NCBI GenBank assembly: GCA_902465145.1
Contig: CABQMD010000006.1
Coordinates: 1-18,550 of the forward strand
Direction: 5' to 3'
DNA length: 18,550 nt
DNA from: an uncultured Succinatimonas sp.
GTDB taxonomy: Bacteria > Pseudomonadota > Gammaproteobacteria > Enterobacterales > Succinivibrionaceae
The notes beneath the pieces were generated by a model. The model was not told the DNA's origin and did no database searches. It was given only the letters and a program-made list of their open reading frames with translations. Every line of letters begins with the position of its first letter. Position 1 is the stretch's first letter. Positions 7,824-14,891 of this stretch are shown here, one piece after another. The position numbers and the translations under genes are program-made.

Positions 7824-8681
7824 TTAGGCACCTTTCTTATTTCTGATGCGGCGTGCGAGTACACTGGCGGTTATGTTGATCGCAAGACTCATGAACATGA
7901 GGATGGCTGCGATCACAAAAGCTACCTCAAATTCGCCCTGTTCTTTGGCGTATACATACAGTGCTACGGTAAGGGTGGCACCTGCTGATTCCATAGCATC
8001 GAAAAAACCGTTCAGATTGTGAGCAAATCCTGCGGTAAACAGCAACGCCGCCGATTCTCCCATCATGCGTCCTACGGAAAGAATGCACCCTGTGACTATT
8101 CCGTCTATACAGCAAGGAAGGACCACCGTGCGGATGACGCGCCATTTGGCAGCGCCCAGACCGAATGCACCTTCACGATAGCTTTGCGGTACGGTTTTAA
8201 GACTTTCTTGGGTGGTTCTTATGATGGTAGGAAGGTTCATGATCATAAGGGTAAGAGCGCCAGCCAAAAGCGAAGTTTTGAATCCCAGCAACTGACAAAA
8301 CACCAACATGCCTACGAGACCGTAAATAATCGAAGGGATCCCTGCCAGAGTTTCAATGCAGTATTCAATTACTTTTTCGATTCTTGGTCTGTTTGAGTAT
8401 TCGTTAAGGTAAATGGCAGTTCCGACTCCCATGGGTAACACCAGTAACAATGCGGCAAAAATGATGTAAACCGTGTTCATGATGTCAGGAAGAAGACCTA
8501 TGGTTTCGTCTAAATAGCTTGGACTTGTGAAGAGTAATTCCCAAGAAAAATAAGGAACGGCTCTTACGAAGACATAAATGATGAGGAAAAATACCAAGGC
8601 TATGGTGATTGTCATGCAGGCATAAGACAACGACAGCATGGTGTCCTTGTAGATCTTTCTTTTTATAGATGAAACAGACAT
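7824..8681 (-). CDS. pstA: Phosphate ABC transporter permease PstA
   Basis: A 285-residue inner-membrane protein with about six hydrophobic helices, the first at about 20-40. The cytoplasmic EAA loop, which contacts PstB, is at about 160-189 (LKTVPQSYREGAFGLGAAKW), and the family motif TLAGIPSIIYGLVG is at 111-124. It pairs with PstC to form the phosphate channel. It overlaps pstC by one base (TAATG), with the GGGG of pstC's end serving as its ribosome site. Confidence 0.96.
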   Translation of the reverse strand: MSVSSIKRKIYKDTMLSLSYACMTITIALVFFLIIYVFVRAVPYFSWELLFTSPSYLDETIGLLPDIMNTVYIIFAALLLVLPMGVGTAIYLNEYSNRPRIEKVIEYCIETLAGIPSIIYGLVGMLVFCQLLGFKTSLLAGALTLMIMNLPTIIRTTQESLKTVPQSYREGAFGLGAAKWRVIRTVVLPCCIDGIVTGCILSVGRMMGESAALLFTAGFAHNLNGFFDAMESAGATLTVALYVYAKEQGEFEVAFVIAAILMFMSLAINITASVLARRIRNKKGA

Positions 8682-9562
8682 TAGCGTTTTATCCCCTTCT
8701 TTAAAAACATATTCAGGATCATGTTGATGATCATGATGAATATGAAGAGCGTAAGAGCAATGGAGAACAGGGCTTCGCGTTGCAGACCTGAGGAGTAGGA
8801 CATTTCCGATGCCACTGCGGTGGTGAGGAAACGAACACTTTCAAAAATGGAATAGGGCATATTGGCGGCATTACCTGCAACCATCATTACAGCCATGGCT
8901 TCGCCTATGGCGCGCCCTACGCCTAAAACCACGGCGGCACTGATCCCGGAGCGGGCGGCTGGTACCACCACTCTGAAAATGGTTTCGATTTTATTGGTGC
9001 CCAAAGCCAGAGAGCCCAGTTCGTATTCTTCAGGGACGGCTTCTATGGCTGTGACCGATACTTTGATAATGGATGGTAGGATCATGATGGCCAAAACGAT
9101 GGTGGCTGCAAAAAGTCCGGAACCGTCAGGAAGAGAAAAAATTTCCTGAATAGCCGGAACCAGCATCAGCATTCCGATGAATCCGTATACGACGGAAGGA
9201 ATTCCGGCAAGCAAATCTACTATTGGTTCTACCGTAAGTCTTACTTTTTTAGGAGCCATCTTCGCAAGGTAGACTGCAGAGAAGAACCCTAACGGCAAGC
9301 CTATGACAATGGCTCCGACGGTACCGTAGACAGAAGTAAGAATGAACGGAAGGATCCCGAATTTGGGATGTTCCGCAGTCGATGCCCATTCGCTCCCGAA
9401 GAGAAAATCAATGGGACCTATTTTGGCAATGGCAGGCGTACCAGCCAAAACCAAATATACACAGATCATGAGTACGAAACCCACATTCATGATGCCAAGG
9501 ATCAAAAAGATCCAATAAGCGATTTTTTCTGTGTCGATAAATTTTTTTCGAGAATTTAACAT
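8681..9562 (-). CDS. pstC: Phosphate ABC transporter permease PstC
   Basis: A 293-residue inner-membrane permease with six predicted helices, the first about 15-39. Family landmarks are LLAGIPSVVYGFIG (117-130), the EAA loop EAVPEEYELGSLALGTNK (174-191), and GVGRAIGEAMAVMMVAGN. The ribosome site (GGAT, 9576-9573) is weak compared with that of pstS, which fits a lower need for membrane subunits than for the binding protein. A hairpin at 9581-9599 separates it from pstS. Confidence 0.96.
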   Translation of the reverse strand: MLNSRKKFIDTEKIAYWIFLILGIMNVGFVLMICVYLVLAGTPAIAKIGPIDFLFGSEWASTAEHPKFGILPFILTSVYGTVGAIVIGLPLGFFSAVYLAKMAPKKVRLTVEPIVDLLAGIPSVVYGFIGMLMLVPAIQEIFSLPDGSGLFAATIVLAIMILPSIIKVSVTAIEAVPEEYELGSLALGTNKIETIFRVVVPAARSGISAAVVLGVGRAIGEAMAVMMVAGNAANMPYSIFESVRFLTTAVASEMSYSSGLQREALFSIALTLFIFIMIINMILNMFLKKGIKR

Positions 9563-9580
9563 ACGTACAGATCCGATAAA

Positions 9581-9599
9581 GCAGGCCTTAAAGGCCTGC
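9581..9599 (-). promoter_or_regulatory. Intercistronic hairpin between pstS and pstC
   Basis: GCAGGCCT (9581-9588) and AGGCCTGC (9592-9599) form an 8-bp GC-rich stem with a 3-nt loop, 24 bases after the pstS stop. Only a short TTTA follows on the minus strand, so termination would be partial at most. It may act as an attenuator or as a 3' stabiliser of the pstS message, giving more PstS than permease. Confidence 0.6.
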
Positions 9600-9622
9600 C
9601 TGCGATTACGTGTGGTAAAAAT

Positions 9623-10420
9623 TTATTTGGCGGAAACTACGCCAGCTTTGTCAAACAGAGGTTTGGCTTCATCAGAGAAGGTGTAATCGACAAATTTCTG
9701 AGCATCGGCAGAAAGAGTCTTTCCTTTTTTGGTGACCAGAACGAAAGGACGCTGTAACTTATAAGAACCGTTCTTTACTGTTTCTTCGGTTGCTGCCACT
9801 CCGCCTATGGTCAGACCTTTGACTTTTTTCGATACTGCAGAAAGCGAGGCATAACCTACGGCATTGGCGTTCTGAGATACAGTGGTAATGACATCACCGG
9901 TTGAGGTTAGTTCCTGACGGTATTTGCATTTTTCTTTAGTTCCGGTAACGGATTCGAAACCGTCACGAGTACCGGAACCTGCTTCACGACCGATGAGAAC
10001 AATGGGAGAATCAGCTCCGCCCACTTCTTTCCAGTTTGTGATCTCTCCGCGATAGATTTTGCCTATCTGATCCAAAGAAAGATCCTTTACGGAGTTTTTA
10101 TTGTTAACTACAACCACGATACCGTCTAAAGCTAAGGTTGTACCGACTAAAGTTTTCTCTTCGTCGGCCTTAAGGGCACGTGAAGAAAGACCGATGTCGC
10201 AACGACCGTCTTCAGCAGCCTGAATTCCTGAGCCTGAACCGGTAGGATTGTAGGTTACGGTAATGTCACTGTTCTTCTTCATGAAAGATTCTGACATTAC
10301 GCCAATCAGCTTTTCCATGGAAGTTGATCCGTCGGTAGAAACTGTACCTGCATTGGCGTGAGTGCAAACAGCGATCCCGGTGGTTAATGCCAGAACGGTG
10401 AAAATCTTTGACAACTTCAT
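9623..10420 (-). CDS. pstS: Periplasmic phosphate-binding protein PstS
   Basis: A 265-residue precursor with a Sec signal peptide (about 1-24, cleavage after HANA). The phosphate-binding loops are visible: DGSTSM (30-35), TGSGSGI (60-66), an acidic DIGLSSR stretch and REAGSGTRDGFE (145-156). The protein captures phosphate and hands it to PstCA. It is clearly shorter than E. coli PstS (about 346 residues) and matches the compact PstS type common in Firmicutes and in some Gram-negatives. A good AGGAG ribosome site lies 8 bases before the ATG. First gene of the pst block, preceded by TGTTRA repeats that may be the PhoB site. Confidence 0.96.
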   Translation of the reverse strand: MKLSKIFTVLALTTGIAVCTHANAGTVSTDGSTSMEKLIGVMSESFMKKNSDITVTYNPTGSGSGIQAAEDGRCDIGLSSRALKADEEKTLVGTTLALDGIVVVVNNKNSVKDLSLDQIGKIYRGEITNWKEVGGADSPIVLIGREAGSGTRDGFESVTGTKEKCKYRQELTSTGDVITTVSQNANAVGYASLSAVSKKVKGLTIGGVAATEETVKNGSYKLQRPFVLVTKKGKTLSADAQKFVDYTFSDEAKPLFDKAGVVSAK

Positions 10421-10474
10421 TTTTCTATCTCCTGAATTGAATTTTTGATTTTTCTAACTGAGTTCAGGATAAAA

Positions 10475-10508
10475 AAGAGTTGTTAAATGCTTTGTTGAAA
10501 AATGTTAA
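10475..10508 (-). promoter_or_regulatory. Candidate PhoB box and promoter of pstS
   Basis: Three copies of TGTTRA on the plus strand (TTAACA/TCAACA on the minus strand) begin at 10481, 10493 and 10503, so their starts are 12 and 10 bp apart, close to one helical turn. Known PhoB/PhoP boxes are direct repeats with an 11-bp period, and the Bacillus PhoP half-site is TTAACA-like. A TTTATC-type -10 element follows at about 10470-10475. This is the only such cluster I found in the window. The assignment is inference. Confidence 0.45.
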
Positions 10509-10530
10509 ATTTAGGTAAAGAGATCAAAGA

Positions 10531-10560
10531 AAATAAAAAAGCCCTGCTCAAAGCAGGGCC
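10531..10560 (-). terminator. Terminator of the SieB-like gene
   Basis: On the minus strand GCCCTGCT (10559-10552) pairs with AGCAGGGC (10548-10541) around a 3-nt loop, followed by a run of six T and further T-rich sequence. It separates the SieB-like gene from the pst operon. Confidence 0.9.
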
Positions 10561-10584
10561 AAAAAGAATCACCCAAGATCGTGA

Positions 10585-11202
10585 TCAAGCAGCTTTGAAA
10601 TCACCGCTACGATAGACCTTGCGGATCTTTATTTCCGGTTTGGCGTAAGCCGGCCTTTCATTCATCACCTGTTCAATTTGTTCCTGAGTCATGCCGGCTG
10701 CCGACAGTCCCAGTACCCGGTAGGTGATGTAAGGTCTTGCTTGACGCGAAATAGAGTAAATGACAGTTCCTTTGTCATCAGGAAGATTCAGTGGGGTTAA
10801 AATCCCGCTTTCATCAAGACGGCGAACGGTAGGTTCGTTTGCAGGCAGTCGTAATTCACTGCGTCTTTGCAATACAAATTCACGCAATAGAGCGCGCTCT
10901 GAGAAATCCATGTTTTGCACTGAATCCAAGGTAGCGGCATCAGATAATTTTTTCAATTTTCTCTGGTGACCTATGTTCCATACTTTGATCAGAGCTTGTG
11001 CAATGAAGTTAGAGAGCTCAAATATCAGTGCTAAATAGAGGTAATCACGGCAGGCATCAATTCTTGTTGCCAATTCTTTTGAAAAAACGTCGAAAGGTAC
11101 GGTAAGGACCGCAACCGTGGCGCAGGTGATCCAGATCATCATGATGTTAAGGCAATTAACGGGTGTACTGCTGTCATTTGCTTCGTTATTTATACGATTC
11201 AT
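10585..11202 (-). CDS. Superinfection exclusion B (SieB)-like membrane protein
   Basis: A 205-residue protein with two hydrophobic helices (about 18-37 and 54-75) followed by a cytoplasmic domain. The segment SERALLREFVLQRRSELRLP (101-120), then a variable stretch and ESGIL, matches what I recall of the superinfection exclusion B family, named after the phage P22/lambda SieB protein but widespread as chromosomal genes of unknown role. I chose the ATG at 11202 because GGAGG lies 9 bases upstream; an in-frame TTG at 11220 has no ribosome site. It is monocistronic, with its own promoter candidate and terminator, and divergent from glnB. Membership is a by-eye call, and a role in phage defence cannot be inferred from sequence alone. 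Confidence 0.6.
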   Translation of the reverse strand: MNRINNEANDSSTPVNCLNIMMIWITCATVAVLTVPFDVFSKELATRIDACRDYLYLALIFELSNFIAQALIKVWNIGHQRKLKKLSDAATLDSVQNMDFSERALLREFVLQRRSELRLPANEPTVRRLDESGILTPLNLPDDKGTVIYSISRQARPYITYRVLGLSAAGMTQEQIEQVMNERPAYAKPEIKIRKVYRSGDFKAA

Positions 11203-11280
11203 GGAAACTTTCCTCCGCAACTTTATAAATTAGTTATGCAATGTATATAGCAATAGCCGTGCCATCCATAAAAAGTCTTA

Positions 11281-11309
11281 TATATCAATATGTAAATCAA
11301 TCATGTCAA
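11281..11309 (-). promoter_or_regulatory. Candidate promoter of the SieB-like gene
   Basis: On the minus strand a perfect TTGACA (11309-11304) is followed after 17 bp by GATATA (11286-11281), with TATATA two bases further on. It would give a leader of about 70 nt before the ATG at 11202. Confidence 0.45.
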
Positions 11310-11353
11310 AAAATTGTCTTATGAGCTTTTATTTTTTGAAAAAAAAAGCGGCG

Positions 11354-11382
11354 TTGTGACACATTTGCGGCAGTCCTTTAAA
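11354..11382 (+). promoter_or_regulatory. Candidate promoter of the glnB operon
   Basis: TTGTGA (11354-11359) and TTTAAA (11377-11382) are 17 bp apart. The 304-bp region between the two divergent genes (11203-11506) otherwise holds only the opposing promoter candidate and AT-rich tracts; I saw no clear sigma-54 -24/-12 element. The match is modest. Confidence 0.3.
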
Positions 11383-11404
11383 GTGCAGTCTGCAAATTTG
11401 TTAA

Positions 11405-11845
<441 letters not shown>

Positions 11846-11847
11846 GC

Positions 11848-12414
11848 ATGAGTAAAAAACTATTGACGGCGGCATTGGCCGCCTTTTTTTTCATGGGATG
11901 TTCTACCCAACCTCCTGCGAATCCCAATAATTTGTGTTCGGTTTTTCAAGACAAGGACAGTTGGTATGTTGCGGCTCATAAAGTACATGCAAAATACGGG
12001 ATCCCGATAGATACTGCAATTGCGATCCTTGCTCAGAATTCCAAGCTTTCAAATCAGGATAACGGTTTGTTTGAAAGCTTGACTTCTGCAGTTGGTCTGG
12101 GAAACGAAGGATTTTTAGTTGTATCGGATGAGATCTGGCAACAATATAAGGACGAAGCCGGAAATTTTTTATCGGACAGAGGATCTTTTGCCGATGCCCT
12201 AGATTTTATGGGCTGGTACATGAATAAGGCCAAAGAAAAAAGCGGAATCGCTCTTTTTGATGCTTATAATCAGTACCTTGTATATCGTGAAGGTTTTGAC
12301 GCTTTTAATACCCGATCTTACACAGCCAAAGTTTGGCTTTTAAACGAGGCTTCTGAAGTACGCAACAGGGCATTGGAGTATCGTAAACAACTTTTACGTT
12401 GCAATCTCTATTAG
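11848..12414 (+). CDS. Lipoprotein related to SLT transglycosylases, catalytic Glu missing
   Basis: A 188-residue predicted lipoprotein: a basic, hydrophobic N-terminus with lipobox FMGC (Cys18). The rest resembles a family of small SLT-domain lipoproteins I recall from Vibrio and Pseudomonas, with NLCSVFQDKDSWYVAA (28-43), a WG/YGIP segment, DALDFMGWY (116-124), DAYNQYLVYREG (138-149) and a C-terminal Cys. Those relatives carry an (H/Y)QESxF motif with the catalytic Glu; here the same place reads LAQNSKL, with Asn64 where Glu is expected. Lytic activity is therefore unlikely by the usual mechanism. The gene begins 3 bases past the glnB stop; a TTG at 11842, overlapping glnB, has better spacing to GAGG (11831-11834) and could be the real start. 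luxS follows after 18 bp. Confidence 0.65.
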   Translation: MSKKLLTAALAAFFFMGCSTQPPANPNNLCSVFQDKDSWYVAAHKVHAKYGIPIDTAIAILAQNSKLSNQDNGLFESLTSAVGLGNEGFLVVSDEIWQQYKDEAGNFLSDRGSFADALDFMGWYMNKAKEKSGIALFDAYNQYLVYREGFDAFNTRSYTAKVWLLNEASEVRNRALEYRKQLLRCNLY

Positions 12415-12432
12415 TTCAAGAGGGAGTGATTT

Positions 12433-12948
12433 ATGCCTTTAATTGACAGCTTTGTCGTGGATCATACTGTGATGCCGGCACCTGCGGTGCGTTTGGCCAA
12501 GATCATGAAGACTCCGCACGGAGATGAAATTGAGATTTGGGATCTGAGATTTATCAAACCTAATACCGGGATGATGCCTGAAAAAGGGTTGCATACTTTC
12601 GAGCATTTATTTGCCGGTTTTATGCGTGATCATTTAAATGAACCAGGCAAGGTAGAAGTGATAGATATCTCTCCTATGGGATGCAAAACTGGGTTTTATA
12701 TGAGTCTTGTAGGAGCTCCATCAGGGGAAAATGTTCGCAAAGCTTTGCTTGCGTCAATGCAGGATATAGTCGCATTGCCCAAAAATTTCAAAATTCCTGC
12801 CGCAAATCCTCTTCAGTGCGGATCATACAAATTGCACAGTCTGGCAGAGGCACAGGATCTTGCTTCCATGGTGCTAGAGCGAGGAGTTGTGATCACCGAC
12901 AGCGCGGACATCAAGTTGTCATCTGATAAGTTAAAGGATCTTGAGTGA
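12433..12948 (+). CDS. luxS: S-ribosylhomocysteine lyase (autoinducer-2 synthesis)
   Basis: A 171-residue cytoplasmic metalloenzyme, the same length as E. coli LuxS, that cleaves S-ribosylhomocysteine to homocysteine and DPD, the AI-2 precursor, in the activated methyl cycle. The metal and catalytic residues are all present: His54 and His58 in [10 protein letters not shown] with Glu57, Cys84 in [11 protein letters not shown], and Cys129 in [16 protein letters not shown] ribosome site precedes the ATG. It is third in the glnB operon, and its last bases overlap gmhB. No mtn/pfs gene is in the window. Confidence 0.97.
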   Translation: MPLIDSFVVDHTVMPAPAVRLAKIMKTPHGDEIEIWDLRFIKPNTGMMPEKGLHTFEHLFAGFMRDHLNEPGKVEVIDISPMGCKTGFYMSLVGAPSGENVRKALLASMQDIVALPKNFKIPAANPLQCGSYKLHSLAEAQDLASMVLERGVVITDSADIKLSSDKLKDLE

Positions 12949-13484
12949 TCAAAAGAGCTGTTTTTTTAGACAGAGACGGGGTTATAAACCGTGATTACGG
13001 ATATGTAGGCCCCGTGGAATGTTTTGATTTTATTGCAGGTGTCAAAGAAGCTTTGGCTCTTATAAAGAGTAAAGGCTATCTTTTGGTTTTGATCACCAAT
13101 CAATCTGGTATAGCGCGCGGAAAATACGGTATGTCGGACTTTCTTGCGACTACAGCTTATATGCAGCAGGTATTGGAACTGCATAATGCTAGATTTGATG
13201 CTGTTTACTGTTGCCCCCATCATCCTAATGCAGAGATATCTTTATACAGAGAAACATGTCTTTGTCGTAAACCGCTTCCCGGCATGTTTGAAAAAGCTTG
13301 TACCGAATTAGGTATAGATCCTGTAGTTTCTGCAGCTGCAGGAGATCGCGCGCGTGATCTTGAGGGGCCGCGTAGTCTGGGGGTAAAAAACTTAGCGCTT
13401 ATCGGAGCCTCGGTTCAAGAGTGTGCATTGGCGCCATACGCATACAGATATCCTGATCTTTTGTCTTTTGCTAAAAATCTTTAA
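12945..13484 (+). CDS. gmhB: D-glycero-beta-D-manno-heptose-1,7-bisphosphate 7-phosphatase
   Basis: A 179-residue HAD-family phosphatase that removes the C7 phosphate from heptose 1,7-bisphosphate on the way to ADP-heptose for LPS inner core. HAD motif [10 protein letters not shown] gives the nucleophile D9 and acid/base D11. Motif II is TNQSG (51-55), the conserved Lys is K109, and motif III GDRARD supplies D134 and D138. The structural zinc site typical of GmhB is intact (C90, H92, C105, C107). The GTG start overlaps the luxS stop by 4 bases (GTGA) with AGGA just upstream, so translation is coupled. The remaining heptose genes are not in the window. Confidence 0.95.
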   Translation: MIKRAVFLDRDGVINRDYGYVGPVECFDFIAGVKEALALIKSKGYLLVLITNQSGIARGKYGMSDFLATTAYMQQVLELHNARFDAVYCCPHHPNAEISLYRETCLCRKPLPGMFEKACTELGIDPVVSAAAGDRARDLEGPRSLGVKNLALIGASVQECALAPYAYRYPDLLSFAKNL

Positions 13485-13512
13485 CTCTTTCCCCTTAACT
13501 GATCAAATTTGT

Positions 13513-13542
13513 TCAAAAAAACGTCATCTGGCGTTTTTTTGA
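13513..13542 (+). terminator. Terminator of the glnB-luxS-gmhB operon
   Basis: A 13-bp stem (13513-13525 with 13530-13542, one G:T pair) encloses an ATCT loop, and its 3' arm carries seven consecutive T. The A/T symmetry means it could work in both directions. Confidence 0.85.
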
Positions 13543-13743
13543 GTGCAGATTGTTTCTTTTGAAACAGATCCTCTCTTTTATGGTGTAGTTTTAGATAATA
13601 AGCATTCGCTTACTCAAAATTCTTTCTGATTTAAAGCTGACCATTATAAATAATGTCTGTTTGTAATGGATATCTACATGTTGGTGTATCTGTAGAGTAT
13701 TTTTTAGCAAGAGAAGATCCGCAAATATCTGGGGGAACAATTC

Positions 13744-14205
13744 ATGCGTAATTTTAAAAAAAACTTAGGATGTGCCGGTTGTCGAGATCATTCCCTTGTA
13801 AAAATAGTCATGAATTCCGGTACCCGCAATCGTATTGAACAAGAAGCTGAATTATCCGACGGAAGCAAAGTATTCATTAAACTTTCAGAACCTATGAAAC
13901 CTTATGATGTTTTAATTTCAGATGACGGACATATGGTTCAGATAGTTCCTGAAGCCGAGGAAGTGGTATGCGTACGTCTTAGCGACAGGGTAACTATGGC
14001 GAAAATTTGTTATTACTTCGGTACACGAAGCATTCCTATTGAAATACTTCCCATGAGCTTTTGTTTTCTGCCAGATAAGGCATTGGAGAAGGCATGTCGT
14101 AGTTTCGGTCTCTTGGTTAGTCATGAATTCAGACCTTTCATCCCTGAAGCAGGAGCCTACGCACATCACGGTCCGCGTTATACCGATGTATATTCTCGTA
14201 CTTAA
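13744..14205 (+). CDS. UreE-like metallochaperone-fold protein lacking the usual nickel ligands
   Basis: A 153-residue protein with the two-domain layout of urease accessory protein UreE. The N-terminal beta domain (about 25-75) has RNRIEQEAELSDGSKVFIKL, a stretch equivalent to the 'DGD' turn, and VVCVRLSDRVTMAKICYYFG. The C-terminal ferredoxin-like domain ends with FIPEAGAYAHHG (132-143), close to the FEPEAGAY of UreE. In Klebsiella UreE the segment CYHLGNRH provides His91 and the key dimer-interface His96. Here it reads CYYFGTRS, so these are Tyr91 and Ser96, and the His-rich tail is cut to HH (141-142). An N-terminal CxxC (Cys10, Cys13) followed by His16 is an addition. GGGGGA before the ATG is a strong ribosome site. 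No urease subunit or ureFGD gene is nearby. The fold call is fairly firm; nickel delivery is doubtful. Confidence 0.7.
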   Translation: MRNFKKNLGCAGCRDHSLVKIVMNSGTRNRIEQEAELSDGSKVFIKLSEPMKPYDVLISDDGHMVQIVPEAEEVVCVRLSDRVTMAKICYYFGTRSIPIEILPMSFCFLPDKALEKACRSFGLLVSHEFRPFIPEAGAYAHHGPRYTDVYSRT

Positions 14206-14241
14206 ATTATTGGAGTTTTCATTTGCAAAATTAACGTTAAG

Positions 14242-14299
14242 CGCATCAAAAAAAGATCAAACATAGAAGACATAGTGTAAGAAAAGCGCTTTTGATGCG
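14242..14299. repeat. 10-bp inverted repeat enclosing a 12-bp palindrome
   Basis: CGCATCAAAA (14242-14251) is repeated in exact inverted form as TTTTGATGCG (14290-14299), 38 bases apart. AAAAGCGCTTTT (14282-14293) is itself a perfect palindrome overlapping the right arm. No T-tract follows, so it is not an ordinary terminator of the UreE-like gene. Confidence 0.5.
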
Positions 14300-14407
14300 G
14301 TATAAAATTCGAAAAAATAGGAGCTTTTCTAGATGTAGTTGTCTTACTCTTTGAAATTACTGAATAAAAAAAAATAACAAAAATGTGCCGCACTTCAAAA
14401 ATTAGAC

Positions 14408-14413
14408 TAAAAT
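14408..14413 (+). promoter_or_regulatory. Candidate -10 element of lpp
   Basis: TAAAAT lies about 70 bp before the lpp ATG after an A-rich tract (14365-14400). No clear -35 sequence is 16-18 bp upstream; the best hexamers there are GC-containing. The rest of the 277-bp gap between the UreE-like gene and lpp holds only the inverted repeat at 14242-14299. Confidence 0.3.
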
Positions 14414-14482
14414 ACGCTTTGTTCGCAGGGGAAAGATATTCACCTGTGAGTATTCTCTGTTTAAACAGTTTTGGAGATTAAA

Positions 14483-14710
14483 ATGAACAAGTTTCAGGCT
14501 ATGTTAGGCGTTGTTGCCTTGGGTGCTACTGTTTTGGTTGGTTGCGCTGACAACTCCGCTTTAGAGGCCAAGATCGACGCTATCGCTGCTGATGTTGACG
14601 CTTTGAAGGCTCAGCAGTCCAAGCTCGCTAACGACGTTGCTTTCGTTAAGTCCGACGCTGCCCGTGCTAACGAGCGTCTCGACAATTTGGCTCGTCGTTA
14701 CAAGAAGTAA
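14483..14710 (+). CDS. lpp: Murein (Braun-type) lipoprotein
   Basis: A 75-residue outer-membrane lipoprotein. The signal peptide ends in lipobox LVGC (Cys21), which is lipid-modified. The mature part is a heptad-repeat helix (LEAKIDAIAADVDALKAQ and onward), followed by DAARANERLDNLARRYKK, very close to the E. coli Lpp end DDAARANQRLDNMATKYRK. The C-terminal Lys is the residue joined to diaminopimelate of peptidoglycan by L,D-transpeptidases in E. coli. Codons are strikingly uniform (GCT, GAC, CGT, AAG), unlike the neighbours, as expected for a highly expressed gene. GGAGA (14473-14477) precedes the ATG; an in-frame TTG at 14471 can be dismissed. It is monocistronic. Confidence 0.95.
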   Translation: MNKFQAMLGVVALGATVLVGCADNSALEAKIDAIAADVDALKAQQSKLANDVAFVKSDAARANERLDNLARRYKK

Positions 14711-14731
14711 TTTTCTTGCAGCGATTTGCTG

Positions 14732-14761
14732 AAAAAGGACCCGCGTAAGCGGGTCTTTTTG
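14732..14761 (+). terminator. First terminator of lpp
   Basis: GACCCGC (14738-14744) pairs with GCGGGTC (14749-14755) around a GTAA loop. It is flanked by AAAAA upstream and TTTTT downstream, so it can also function on the opposite strand. Confidence 0.9.
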
Positions 14762-14767
14762 TTTCTG

Positions 14768-14801
14768 ACGATCTGATAATCTTTTTTCAGATCGTTTTTT
14801 T
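14768..14801 (+). terminator. Second, tandem terminator of lpp
   Basis: ACGATCTGA (14768-14776) pairs with TCAGATCGT (14787-14795) around a 10-nt loop and is followed by T-rich sequence. It lies 13 bases after the first terminator, presumably as back-up for a very strong promoter. Confidence 0.75.
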
Positions 14802-14826
14802 ATTTTTGGAGGAGAGATTATTTTCT

Positions 14827-14889
14827 GTGCGTTTGCACACGTTTTTACTTGTATTACAGCCTTGTTTTTTGTTTTGGCTGATTTCATAA
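14827..14889 (+). CDS. Possible 20-residue hydrophobic peptide
   Basis: A GTG-started frame of 20 codons ends in TAA and encodes Met-Arg-Leu-His followed by mostly Leu, Phe, Val, Trp and Ile. A very strong Shine-Dalgarno sequence, GGAGGAGAG (14808-14816), lies 10 bases before the GTG. It sits immediately after the lpp terminators, so it would need read-through or a hidden promoter. Chance occurrence is quite possible; there is no homology evidence. Confidence 0.2.
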   Translation: MRLHTFLLVLQPCFLFWLIS

Positions 14890-14891
14890 TT

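Noticed and set aside
8019..8396. 125-residue plus-strand ORF
   Set aside because: Lies wholly antisense to pstA, whose conserved motifs cover the same bases; no ribosome site and a low-complexity, Arg/His/Ser-rich product.
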